Of a stretch of 64,000 nucleotides of DNA, positions 46,003-56,569 are shown piece by piece. This stretch comes from Emydura subglobosa (Eukaryota > Chordata > Testudines > Chelidae), in NCBI GenBank assembly GCA_007922225.1, contig ML679960.1, positions 448,032-512,031 on the forward strand. Reading direction: 5' to 3'. A model generated the notes under the pieces. It worked only from the letters and a program-made list of their open reading frames with translations. It was not told the DNA's origin and did no database searches. A program made the translations under genes and the position numbers. Each line of letters starts with the position of its first letter. Position 1 is the first letter of the stretch.

Positions 46003-48049
46003 CCTGTCTGTTAAGGATAAGACCTTCTGAAAGCTACAAGACCTCAACATTTACCCTCCCTCCCATCTTCTGCAATATGTGCCTTGGGACAGTCAGCACT
46101 TCCAAACCAACTTATCTCTATTGTCATAAAGGAATCAAGATGAAAACATGCCCCCCGCCTCTCCCCAGTGAATTAGTTCTCTATTATTTAAGGCTTTCAA
46201 AATAAAACAAAAGTATCATGAAGCACATTCACTGGTTAACAGATGGCCAGTGCATATTACAGGAGTCAGAGAATCTGTGCTGCTGCATTCTGCAAGAGCT
46301 GCAAATTATAAGTGGTTCTTAAAGGTTGCCCTCAGTACAACTCACAGTTAATACTAATACCATAACAAATAAATTACTGAATTTTCAAAACTGACTTTAC
46401 AGACAACAAAGACACATATTACAGAGGCAAGTTCTATCTCCAGAAGAAAAGGTCATAACTTCAAAAAAAAAAAAAATTGTGGGGAGGGGGGAGGGCAGGG
46501 AAAGAGCACTGTACTTAACCATCAACAAAACATGGGCTTCGATATTCAGCTCCCAGTAAAAAATGAAGGCCCCCCCCCCATGAAGGGCCTATCCATCCAC
46601 AATCATCAACAAACAGGGAAATTTCCAAATAAACAAGATCTTCCAAAAGTCTTCCCCCATCCAAAAAGCAACACTTCCAATCTTTTCCACGTACAGCATG
46701 AACTAGGTGCTCTATACCCACTCATTAATTTAGGCCACACACCAGAACAGCACCGTACAGGAATCAGTGATCAAAGAGACGGTAATATAGAACCATTTTA
46801 TTTACAGTTTTGATGGCGTCGAGGGAGAAGAAGGTCTCTATTACTTGAATCCACACATCTTTTAAGATATCCATAGATAAACTGCAAATCAGATGTGTGT
46901 AAAAAGACTTCCCCTAAAACACCTCTGACATTAAGCATGTAGCCTGATATGGAACAGAGTGAAAAGTCATTACAAATTCAATGGAACACTCAGTTATTGG
47001 TTTCTTTTCCGATAAAAAGTTTGCAACTCTTTTGAAGAGTCTCTTCAAAATGCTGTTCCTAAGACCATCTTCCCGACCTGTTAGTTTAACCCCTTTTTCT
47101 GTCCCTCCTCTACTTCTCCTTTATCCACTGCATCAAATACACGATTGCCTTCAAGGTCTTTCACAGTTCAGCTCCATCCTCCTGATCCTCTCTATTATCT
47201 TGTCATCAGCCTTCTCCTTTGCTCTGCCAATGAGGAAAGTCTCAGCCACCTGCTTGTCTGGTTCTCCCATAAGCAGCTACACCTTCTTCCACGTCATCCC
47301 TGATGTGTAAATCACTGTCCCTACCCAAAACCTGCAACGCCATGACTCAGGCTCCTCCCTGCTCACTTCTATTCAGCACTGGGTAAAGCATAGGAACGCT
47401 AAGCCCTGCTTCAGGGCACCACCAGAATCTCAGTTTTTGTTGCAAAATAAATAAATAATATGTTTCTGGCCCTTATTGCGAAGAAAAGCTTGAAAACATG
47501 ACCTGAGTAACTATGGCAGTGATGACCCCTTAAGTCTGCAGTAAGCCTGGACCAATCACCCAGAATGGTTTTAACACCTGACTTGTGTGTTATATCCAAG
47601 ACCTACTGATCTTGGGTGGGGGAGGGAGGAGGTGCCAATACCATTCTAGGAGAGGACTCAGTGTAGCAGAAGGAGGGGAGTGCAGCAGTCCTGACCCATC
47701 CACCCACTCAGATACACTCTGGTTGCTATGATAAATACTGGAGGGTCCTCTTCTGCCAACCCTGATTCTCCAGTGTGAGAGGGAGCCCCTGTTGCTCCTG
47801 AGGTTGAGGAGATGTGCCATGGTGTGCATAGGGCCTCTGACTGTCCTACTTCTACTGTGATGCCTATCAGCTGACAGTGGCTATGCAGGCTGCAATTTGA
47901 GACTATGGCGACTGATCCGCTTCTATATCTCCATTATTAAACAAAACAAATATTCCGCACCTACGAATTGTGCACACAGCTAGTCTATGAAACAATTATG
48001 CTTATATTACTGTTATCCCATTCTCCTTCCCCCCATTTGTATGTTTCAC
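46003..48049. other. No gene recognised; possible LINE remnant
   Basis: A C/T-rich block at about 47090-47320 (GATTGCCTTCAAGGTCTTTC, CCACCTGCTTGTCTGGTTC) looks like an old dispersed repeat but could not be assigned. An A-run lies at about 46462-46475 and a C-run at 46570. Confidence 0.35.
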
Positions 48050-48180
48050 CAGTCTGTCATGACGTGTCAGATGAGGAGTGTCAGCTCTTAGAGACAGTGA
48101 CTGCCTTTTGCTGTGTGTCTGTTCAGTGCCGAGCACGGTGGGTCCTTTGAGCTAGGTGAGGATAACAACAGTGAGTAGCA
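48050..48180 (+). repeat. Dispersed repeat tail (SINE/LINE type)
   Basis: CAGCTCTTAGAGACAGTGACTG and GTTCAGTGCCGAGCACGGTG follow the same plan as the tails at 31826 and 37305. Diverged. Confidence 0.45.
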
Positions 48181-48412
48181 AACTTGTATGCATACCACCA
48201 ACTTTAAAATAATTTCTCAGTCCCTCCACACAGAGTAATTATATCCCCATACACACCTTAAATTACTCGTATTCCGAAAAAGATTATTCACATGGGGTGT
48301 TAAACTGGCATAGTTATAGCAGTATAATGCAAGTTGAATTCCCCATGTAGACAAGTCTTGAGAGTATTTTATTAAGATATTATGAGAGTCCTTTACATGT
48401 TATGGTTTAACC

Positions 48413-49011
48413 CAGTGGTTCTCAAAGTGTGGGGTGGGGCCCCACTGGGGGTACATGAGATGGATCATGGGGGAGGGGGCGCAGAGCAGTGGACAGAGCC
48501 AGTCCAGCTTCACACTCCCCGGAGACGGAAGCAGCTACCGCCGCCCACCTCTGCAGCAGCAGCAGTCCCCTGCTGCTGCCGGGCACGCTCCCCGCGCTGC
48601 TGCTGTTTGCGCTGCTGCCTCTGCTGCCCGCTTCCTGTGCTGCTGCCAGTGATTGCTGCTCCCCACTGCCACTGCTCCCTGCATTGCTGCTGCCGCGCTC
48701 CCCACTTCGCGTGCTGTAGGCCCTTTTTTTTTCCTGAAAGGTGGAGTTCGGGGAAAAGGGGGGCGCAACTGTTAGGGTCTACAGTGCAGGAAGCGCACCC
48801 CTAACAATCACTGCCCCCTTTCCCCCAAACCTCCCTTTTCAGGAAAAAAAACAGGGCCTACAGCGCCACAAGCACTCCCGTTTTTTTCTGAAAGGGCCCT
48901 CCCCTTGAGAAAAGTAGTATAAAGGGGGAGCGATTCAAGAGAAGGGGGGAGGCGCGATTGTTAGACAAAAGGCCACAAGGGGGCTTCATTTAAAAAGTCT
49001 GAGAACCATTG
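48413..49011. mobile_element. hAT-type nonautonomous transposon with perfect TSD
   Basis: Termini CAGTGGTTCTCAAAGTGTGG and AGTCTGAGAACCATTG. Flanked by identical 8-bp repeats GTTTAACC (48405-48412, 49012-49019). The interior is GC-rich and contains three related segments of about 75 bp in alternating orientation (see findings). The open frames inside are low-complexity Cys/Pro/Ala-rich readings, not proteins. Confidence 0.92.
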
Positions 49012-49019
49012 GTTTAACC

Positions 49020-50825
49020 CATCATATAATGCCATCAAGAAAAATACAACTGGACAGTAAAGACCAAATCCAATTCATTAAAAGAATTTAGATACTTTTA
49101 AATACATTATCTGTATGAACCCACTCAGGGAGTTCAATTAATCAGTTGTCTTAAGGATCAAGATAATTTTCAACACAGAAAATTATGAAAATACGATAGA
49201 GACCATAGAAAATTGTGTGTAACTGACTTTCTAACAAAATTAAAGTACTTCAAATGCACTACTTCATTTTAAAAGTTTGATATTTTTCATGAAAATGCAA
49301 CATAATGTATTCCTAGGTTACAGGATGTAGCTTCCAAATAACAACTACCCCAAGATAACAACTGCTTGAAAACTAGGAGCCAGCCCAGTACTATTTTTAA
49401 AATAGCCTTAAATAAATATGATTGAAAAGGAACAGTAATAAAATAATTCTAAAATGACTTTTATTCAACCAGAAAGCAGAATAGAAAGTAATACATACTT
49501 TGCCTATCACATAACCACTGTGGTATTCAGGAGGTACTTGGACCCGAAGAAAAGTTTTGTGGTTGGCAACTGCAGCCTACTCCAAATTGAAATGGAACAG
49601 CATGGAAAAATAAAGAACAGGGAAGCATACAAATAATAAAAAAAGAAAGACAGACATATGACACATGAAGAGAGAAGTTATTAGAGAGAGATACAATGGA
49701 AGATGAAATACATACAGCAATTTTATATATAGTCTTTAAGCTCAAGGAAGCTTGCAGAAATGACAATATAATTACAGTACTATATTAGTTATCAGGAAGG
49801 CAAGGTTTGCCAGCATATACTCTTATTTTATTGCTAACATGCTTTCAGAGAAGTCTTATTTACAATCACTAGCTAGATTACTACATGAATAATTAACTAC
49901 ATACAATAACATATATACAACGGAGGTAAACTTTTGGGCCTAAGCACCCTGGAGAAGCAGCTGGCAGACTAGAGGCCGTGCCAGGGCGCTGGATGGCTTC
50001 TCTTTGGGATGCTGGTTGGAGTCTGCTCGCCCTCACCCCCAACTCCCCTGTGTGCATGAGAAATAAAGAGAAGGAGCCACCAAAACAAAAACAAAAAACA
50101 AAACAAAAAAAACCCTTTACCTTTTGCAATTCTAGACCTCTTTGCTCTTAAATATATATCATTAACTTGCATTAACATATTTTTCACATTTAATATGTAC
50201 AGAGTATTAAAATCAGAGGTATGTTATAGGCATGTTTAATGCATAGAAAGACTTCTAATTATATTTTAATAGGTTACTTGTTACTTTATACTACTTTCCT
50301 CAAAGAAACCCACTAACAAAGGGGTTGTTTTTGTTTGTTTTAAACTTTGTATGTCTGTATTTAAAGAATCTCTAATCCTAAATTAAACAGTTTTCTTTTG
50401 TGTGTCTTTCTGGGAAGTCTTTGAAATAGGTTTTCTGCTTCAGATGCTTCTCTAGAAATATACTTAACATTTTGAATTTTAAAATTACGACGTCATACAA
50501 ACTTTTATGAAGTGTGGTTATAGTAAAAAAAGAATATGCAAAATTACTAATTTAAAATACTTTCTCAACAAGATCCATACTGCATTACTATAGAATGCAC
50601 TGATTGCTGTAGTCTCTGGGCTCCCATTTCAATTTTATTGGAGCCACTAATTGTATAAGGCACTACACAATGTAAGTATAGGTGTCAGAATCTGTCCCTG
50701 TATATTTAGCTTTCCTGAAGATTTATTAATGTCAGGTAATATTACAATCTAATTAAGTGCCTATTGAAACTTTACACAAGTTTTCTACCTAGACAGTAAT
50801 ATAACAATTTCTTGTGGCAATGATG
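49020..50825. other. No gene recognised
   Basis: An A-rich tract (CAAAACAAAAACAAAAAAC type) at 50082-50114. A 78-base open block with splice-like flanks on the minus strand at 49503-49580 is discussed under findings. Otherwise AT-rich. Confidence 0.4.
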
Positions 50826-50996
50826 GTAGGTGAAATCCTGCCCTATTGAATGCAATGGAAGTTTTACTATTGATTTCTATAGAGGTAGGATTTCACTCAC
50901 TGTCTGTAATAAAGAACTACCACTGTGCTTGTTTCATAGCCCATTCGAGTCAATGGAAAGTCTCCCATTGACTTCACTGGACTTTGGATCAGGTTT
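50826..50996. repeat. Two foldback repeats in tandem neighbourhood
   Basis: At 50826-50898 GTGAAATCCTGCCC pairs with GGTAGGATTTCAC. At 50937-50996 AGCCCATTCGAGTCAATGG pairs with CCATTGACTTCACTGGACTTTGG. Both are short amniote-type foldbacks. Confidence 0.7.
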
Positions 50997-51209
50997 GTAG
51001 ATATTTAGTAACATAACCAGCTTGATTTATAGATTTCTTTTAAAATCTGTGTTAATTTTCTTTAAATACCTTCACCAAAATAAGTGAATACCAGATTGTT
51101 ATTCTAAATCATTAAAAACCACCAATTTAAGGAAAAATCAGGTATCAACTATTTCTCTCCTAGTATCTCCATGTTCTATTTTTTCTTCATTATCCATTTG
51201 TAAGCTTCT

Positions 51210-52470
51210 ATAGGACAATGCTATTATTAGGAATAGCCAGCATGGATTTGTCAAGAACAAATCATGTCAAACCAACCTAATTTCCTTTTTGAGAATTACC
51301 AGCCTCCGGGATGAAGGGAAGTTGTAGGCATGATACATCTTAATTTTTAGTAAGGCTTCTGACACAGTTCCACATGACATTTTCATTAGCGAACTAGGGA
51401 AATGAGGTCTAGATGAAATTACTATAAAGTGGGTGCACATCTGTCAGAAAGAGCGTACTCACAGAGTAGTTAACAATGGTTCACTGTCAAACCAAGAGGG
51501 TCCTGCAGGGGTCAGTTCTGGGTCTGATACTATTCAATATTTTCATTAATGACGTGGATAATGGAGTGGAGAGTATGCTTATAAAATTTGCAGATGTTAC
51601 CAGTTGGAAGTGGTTGCAAGCACTCTGGAGGACAGGATTAGAATTCAAAATGACCATTACAAATTAGATAATCGGTCTGAAATCAACAAAATGAAATTCA
51701 ATAAAAGACCAGTGCAAAGTACTACAGCTTAGGAAGGAAAAATCAAATACACAACTATAAAATGGGAATACTAGCTAGACAGTAGTACTGCTGGAAAGGA
51801 TCTGGGGTTTATACTGGATCACAAATTGAATGAGAGTCAACAACGTGATGCCGTTGCAAAAGAAGGCTAATATCTTTCTGGGCCATATTAACAAGAGTGT
51901 TGTAAGAAAGACACTGGAGGTGATTGTCCAACTTTACTTGGCACTGATGAGGCCTGAGTTGAAGTATTACATCCAATTCTGGGCACCACACTTTAGAAAA
52001 GATATGGACAAATTGGAGAGAGTTGAGAAGAGAGCAACAAAAATTATAGAAGGTTCAGAAAACCTTACCTATGAGAAAAGGTTAAAAAATAAGGCTCATT
52101 TAGTTTTGAGAAAAGAAGACTGAGGGGGAACCTGATGATAGTCTTTAAATACATTAAGGGCCATTATAAAAAGAGGACAATGAACAATTGCTCTCCATGT
52201 CCACTGAAGGTAGAACAAGAAGTAATGGGCTTAATCTGCAGAAAGGGAGATTTAGGTTAAATATTAAGAAAAACTTTCTAATTATAAGAGCAATTAAGAT
52301 CTGGACCAGGCTTCCAAAGGAAGCTGTGGAATCCCCATCACTGGAGATTTTTAATAACAGATTAAACAAACATCTGTCAGGGATAGTCTAGGTTCATTTA
52401 GTCCTGCCTCAGCACAGGGGACTTGACTTGATGACCTCTCGTGGTCCCTTCCAGACAGACATTTTTGTGA
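51210..52470 (+). mobile_element. CR1-clade LINE, 5'-truncated and decayed
   Basis: Reverse transcriptase fragments in several frames: VLQGSVLGLILFNIFINDVD then KFADV (the catalytic FADD box is altered), followed by ANIFLGHINKS, LALMRPELKYYIQFWAPHFR, RVEKRATKIIEGSENLTYEK and WTRLPKEAVESPSLEIFNNR, all typical of the CR1 ORF2 C-terminal half. The 3' end has GATGACCTCTCGTGGTCCC. Frameshifts make it inactive. Confidence 0.93.
51476..52391 (+). pseudogene. CR1 reverse transcriptase, C-terminal half, broken
   Basis: Part of the LINE above. At least three frames are needed to follow it (51476-51664, 51830-52120, 52188-52388). The FADD catalytic motif reads FADV. It would have primed retrotransposition in the nucleus when intact. 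Confidence 0.88.
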
Positions 52471-52555
52471 TTCTAGAATTAGTTTCCAGGATAGGCTGTA
52501 TATAAAACTCACCATCCCTCACTGCTCACCTTCAAATAAACCAAATGCATCCCAC

Positions 52556-52655
52556 CATCATAGAATCATAGAAGTGTGGGACTGGAAGGAACCTAGAGAG
52601 GTCATCTAGTCCAGTCCCCTACACTCAAGGCAGGACTAAGTAATAACTAGACAAC
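52556..52655 (-). mobile_element. CR1 LINE 3' end, reverse orientation
   Basis: TCATAGAATCATAGAAGTGT, GGACTGGAAGGAACC and GGTCATCTAGTCCAGTCCCC are the reverse complement of a CR1 3' UTR. About 100 bp remain. Confidence 0.9.
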
Positions 52656-52763
52656 TCCTGACAGGTTTTATATATCATGAAGGATGTGCAGTCAGGGCCA
52701 AAACCATTCTGGAAAGCACTGTCCATCTGCCCCTTGATTCTAGTAATCTTTTAAAAAGCCTTA

Positions 52764-52780
52764 GTCCTGGTCTACACTGG
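52764..52780 (+). repeat. Harbinger left terminal inverted repeat
   Basis: GTCCTGGTCTACACTGG; 11 of 17 positions match the reversed right end. The outer few bases differ most. Confidence 0.75.
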
Positions 52781-52804
52781 CGGCTTACTGTGCATTAAAG
52801 TCCC

Positions 52805-52965
52805 TTAATGCGCATTTATAATAACTGCGTCCACACTAGCACGTTGTTAATGCGTATTAAGGAACACTTTGATGCGCAGCAATAAGACCACCTCTGCCAA
52901 GAGGATTAGCACCTGAAGCGCATTAGCTACTGCACAGTAGTGCAATCTGACTTAATGCGCATTAA
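52805..52965. promoter_or_regulatory. Subterminal palindromic repeats of the Harbinger element
   Basis: TTAATGCGCATT at 52805-52816, TTAATGCGTATTAA at 52847-52860 and the perfect palindrome TTAATGCGCATTAA at 52952-52965, plus GCGTCCACACTAGC at about 52827-52840. Related TACGCATTAA and GTGTGGAC motifs lie near the right end. They are likely sites for the transposase or Myb-like protein; that role is inferred. Confidence 0.6.
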
Positions 52966-53086
52966 TTGGCCTCCGGAGTGTATCCCATCATGCCCCATTT
53001 CAGTACCCGCCCCCAAAGCAGCCCCGGGAAGATTTGATTGTTGATTTCATTGCCAGCGTGGAGAGAGCTTTCCCATTCCTCTCAGC

Positions 53087-53624
53087 ATGGCTACTGTTTT
53101 CAGCATGGCTAAAGGAAAGCCCAAACGTGCTCCAGCATGGAGCAGACCAGAAGTTTTGGACCTGATCGGGCTGTGGGGTGAGGAGACAGTCCTGTCCCAG
53201 CTACGCTCCAGCAAAAGGAATCTGGACATTTATGGGAAGATATCCCAGGGCATGCTGGAGAAAGGACACCAAAGGGATGCTTATCAATGCAGAGTCAAGA
53301 TCAAGGAACTGAGACTGTCTTATCAGAAAGCCAGGGAAGCAAACAGGCGCTCTGGGTCCTCTCCCAAAACATGCAAGTTCTATGATGAGGTGCATGCTAT
53401 TCTTGGGGGCGATCCCACCACTATGCCCCCACAGAGCATTGATACCTCCGCAGCTTCTGAGTCCATGAGTAATGAGGATGAAAACTTGGAGGATGAAATT
53501 TTGGAAAGCAGGGAGCATGAGAACGGAGTGTCCCTTCTCCCAGAATCACAGGAGTTAATCTTGATCCCCAAGCAGTCCACCAGCACACAGGACAGCACAA
53601 ATGATCCCATGGAAGGCACATCTG
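53087..53624 (+). CDS. Harbinger Myb/SANT-like DNA-binding protein, exon 1
   Basis: Codes for residues 1-179 of a 344-residue protein. Residues about 15-105 form a trihelix Myb/SANT-like domain (APAWSRPEVLDLIGLWGEET, then SKRNLDIYGKISQGMLEKGH, AYQCRVKIKELRLSYQKARE, CKFYDEVHAILGG). Conserved tryptophans W18 and W30 fit that fold. The tail is acidic and serine-rich. In PIF/Harbinger elements this partner binds the transposon ends and helps bring the transposase into the nucleus (family knowledge). Start chosen at the first ATG; M7 is an alternative. The donor GTGAGT follows ACATCTG; reading on in the intron gives only low-complexity sequence, so splicing is preferred. Confidence 0.88.
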
Positions 53625-54478
53625 GTGAGTTTTCTTTCCTATTAGCATTGCATAGCTTCCCTTTGCTTCTTCTCACCGCGGAGCCACGAGGCGGGGGAGG
53701 GGGGAAGGGCAGGGGGCTGCCAGGGATGGGACTGCAAATCTTCCCTTTTCTTCTCCCCACTGTGGAGCCATGAGGCAGGGGGGGAAGGGCAGGGGGCTGC
53801 CAGGCTTTTTCCTTGCAAAGTTCACTGAGGAATTAACAATGTTATACATTTTTTTACAAACGGCTGTAAGGGTTTATTAGTTCAATGGTGACACATACTT
53901 CATCACTGGTTGTTCTGTTACCTCTACCTTACCCTCCTGCTGGGACTAGGCTTTGGGCCCCCTCCCTGGCCCCCTCCCAAGAAACATTTCTTTGTTGAGC
54001 CCTAACAGACTCATTACACATGTGGCTCCAATGCACAGCCATCCCAGGCATGCCCTACCCGCTTTCAGCTGGCCACACCCAAGAGGAATTCTTCTTGCGA
54101 ACAGCCATGGGAGGATTCCCCCTCCCCCCCCCCCCGGCAGGTAATTTGCATCAACACCACCACTAGCTAGTTCATTGTTTTCCAAATTCTTAACTGCCAG
54201 GTATGGGACTGCATAGCTTCCCTTTCCTTCTCCCCACAGTGGAGCTATGAGTGCTGGGGGGAGGGCAGATACATTGTTTCATAAACAACTTTGTGTAATT
54301 GGCAATATATTTAATTTGTATCTAGCAAATGATGTGATGTTACATTTGTTGCAAGATGATTTGAATGCAACTTTTTGAAACTATGTTCTATACACTCCTT
54401 TTTCAAACTGTTACATTTCTGTGGCTGTACTCAGTATTCTAAATATGTGTACCCTGTTTTTTCTATTTCATTCTGTAG
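53625..54478 (+). other. Intron of the Harbinger Myb-like gene, with internal repeats
   Basis: Bounded by GTGAGT and TTCATTCTGTAG. It contains an 84-bp unit (GCATAGCTTCCC to GGCTGCCAGG) at 53650 and 53734 and a third partial copy at 54211. A C-run at about 54122-54134 is followed by CGGCAGGTAAT. Confidence 0.75.
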
Positions 54479-54975
54479 ACATTTATGCAGTGGACCGACC
54501 CTTAAGAAATGCAGCTGATAGACTAAGTCTGATTAGGAGAAAAAAAAGAAAAAACAGAGAAGATATGTTTTCTGAACTCATGAGCGTAGCAACATCAGCA
54601 GAGACAGAGCAACGAACATGGAGACAGAGCATGAGCCAGACTATCCGCAGTGCTATAGATAGTCATAGAGAAACTCAGGCGATTGTGCGCAGCACCTCAG
54701 AAGAGGTTCTGAAAGTCCTGAGGGAGCAGTTGGATGTGCTCTGGCATCTTGTGGATCGTCACGATCGGAGGCAGGGCACGGTGCCGCTGCAGACACTCCA
54801 GAATGCTCCAGAAACCACTGTTGTGGTGCCCTCCACCTCTCCTGCAACCACAAGGTCTCATGCTCGACTCCTCAGGATGCAGCCCCAGCTGTCCTCCACC
54901 CCAGCGAGCTCACACCCAACCCCTGGAGATAGAGCAGGAAATCCTCCCTCCCCCTTTCCCATTACTTGGCTGTAA
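54479..54975 (+). CDS. Harbinger Myb/SANT-like protein, exon 2
   Basis: Continues the frame (G plus AC gives D180): DIYAVDRPLRNAADRLSLIR, RKKRKNREDMFSELMSVATS, then a long helical stretch (ETEQRTWRQSMSQTIRSAID to LREQLDVLWHLVDRHDRR) likely to form a coiled coil, and a Ser/Pro/Thr-rich tail ending PSPFPITWL. The basic run RRKKRKNR could be a nuclear localisation signal. The same segment follows the same acceptor in the decayed copy at 2867, which supports the splice site. The stop TAA is at 54973-54975. Confidence 0.87.
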
Positions 54976-54978
54976 AGA

Positions 54979-54984
54979 AATAAA
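54979..54984 (+). terminator. Poly(A) signal of the Myb-like gene
   Basis: AATAAA four bases after the stop codon; very compact 3' end. The decayed copy has AATAAAG in the corresponding place near 3400. Confidence 0.75.
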
Positions 54985-55120
54985 GTTTTCCTGTATTTCA
55001 AAATGGTGTTTAATAACAAACTTACAGATTCTGGTGCCATTAGCCGGGCACAGCTATCAAAGGGGGGGGGGAGGTTGGGTGAGGGGGACATCCAAGCCAA
55101 AGAACATACATGAAAATAAA

Positions 55121-56563
55121 TCAGTTCTGTATCTCATTGCAGAACCTGGTTTTCAAAGCTTCCCTAATGCTAATCGCTATTCGATTAGCTCTACGCGTAC
55201 TGCTGGCAGGTGGCTGCTCATAATTGGCAGCCAGTCTTTCTGCTTCCACATCCCAACCCTGGGGGAACCTTTCCCCCTTAGCTTCACACACATTATGAAG
55301 AACACAGCAAGCAGATATCACAGAAGGGAGGTTCTTCTCACTCATATCCAGCCTAGTGAGGAGACTCCTCCATCTACCTTTTAAACGCCCAAAGGCACAT
55401 TCTACAACCATTCTGCTGCTGCTTAACCTCTTATTAAAACACTCCTTGTCACTGTCAAGGTGACCGGTGTAGGGCTTCATTAGCCAAGGAAGCAAGGGGT
55501 AAGCAGGATCCCCCAGGATCACTATGGGCATTTCCACACCCCCAATGTCAATTTTTTGGTCAGGGAAGAAAGTGCCCACCTGTAGCTTAGAGAACAGCCC
55601 TGAGTTACGAAGTACACGAGCGTCATGCACCTTCCCAGGCCACCCCACATAGATGTCTGTAAAACGACCCCTGTGATCCACAAGCCCCTGAAGGACCATG
55701 GAAAAGTACCCCTTGCGGTTAATGTACTCTGTTGCCAGGTGTGCAGGTGCCAAGATGGGGATGTGAGTCCCATCAATGGCCCCACCGCAGTTTGGGAACC
55801 CCATCGCAGCAAACCCCTCCACTATGTCCTGCACGTTTCCCAAAGTCACAAGCCTTTTTAGCAAAAGTCTATTGATGGCACTGCACACTTGAACCACAGC
55901 AGCTCCCACTGTAGATTTACCAACTCCAAATTGATTCCCAACAGAGCGGTAACAGTCAGGGGTTGCCAGCTTCCAGAGAGCGATGGCTACTCTCTTCTCC
56001 ACCGTCATAGCTTGTCTCAAGTGAGTGTTCATGCGCTTCAGGGATGGTGCCAGCTGTGAACACAGTCCAAGGAAAGTTGCCTTCCGCATACGAAAGTTTT
56101 GCAGCCACTGATCATCATCCCACAGCTGCATAACAATGCGGTCCCACCAGTCTGTGCTGGTTTCTCTGCACCAGAACCTGCGGTCCACTGACTGCAGATG
56201 AAACGTGATAGCCTGCAGCAATCGGTCATTATTAGTATCTATTGCCTGTATCAGGGCACGCAGAGTGGCAGTGGTGATAAACATACTTTCACTTACTGCT
56301 TCACTGAGAAAGTAATCCAGGATAAGCCGGGTTGTATTTGTCATGCTCAGAATCACAGCACACAACTCGTCTGTCTCCATGTCTCTGCAGCAATGGCGAT
56401 CGTGGGTGGGGGGAATGAAAAAATGGCACGAAAATCCTTTTCCTGTTTGCTTGGGGGTGGGGAGAAGATAGTGGGGGAAGCAGCACTGCATCCTGGGACG
56501 ATGACACTCGTCACAACAGCCTCTATGGTTAGTTGCACTGTGGGATAGCTTCCCACATTGCAC
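55121..56563 (-). CDS. PIF/Harbinger DDE transposase (HARBI1-like), intact
   Basis: 480-residue open frame. The transposase cuts and rejoins transposon ends. Catalytic residues by motif: D264 in GAIDGTHI, D352 in VILGDPAYPL and E388 in VECAFGRLKGRW, the order and context of the DDE_Tnp_4 domain (about 260-425). A helix-turn-helix-like region is at about 183-245 (MTVEKRVAIALWKLA, SVGNQFGVGKSTVG). HARBI1-type proteins are about 350-420 residues, so translation may start at M62 (56380) or nearby rather than at M1; residues 1-61 are Cys/His-rich and may be leader sequence. A 3' tail NYEQPPASSTRRANRIA precedes the stop. No frameshift or internal stop. Confidence 0.95.
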   Translation of the reverse strand: MQCGKLSHSATNHRGCCDECHRPRMQCCFPHYLLPTPKQTGKGFSCHFFIPPTHDRHCCRDMETDELCAVILSMTNTTRLILDYFLSEAVSESMFITTATLRALIQAIDTNNDRLLQAITFHLQSVDRRFWCRETSTDWWDRIVMQLWDDDQWLQNFRMRKATFLGLCSQLAPSLKRMNTHLRQAMTVEKRVAIALWKLATPDCYRSVGNQFGVGKSTVGAAVVQVCSAINRLLLKRLVTLGNVQDIVEGFAAMGFPNCGGAIDGTHIPILAPAHLATEYINRKGYFSMVLQGLVDHRGRFTDIYVGWPGKVHDARVLRNSGLFSKLQVGTFFPDQKIDIGGVEMPIVILGDPAYPLLPWLMKPYTGHLDSDKECFNKRLSSSRMVVECAFGRLKGRWRSLLTRLDMSEKNLPSVISACCVLHNVCEAKGERFPQGWDVEAERLAANYEQPPASSTRRANRIAISIREALKTRFCNEIQN

Positions 56564-56569
56564 TGCTCT

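Noticed and set aside
48382..48804. 140-codon Cys-rich plus-strand ORF
   Set aside because: Starts outside the hAT element and crosses its target duplication; low-complexity GCTGCTG-type content.
53380..53760. 126-codon minus-strand ORF
   Set aside because: Antisense to the Myb-like exon 1 and its intron.
54734..55384. 216-codon plus-strand ORF
   Set aside because: Runs from the second Myb exon in a shifted frame into the antisense of the transposase; a shadow frame.
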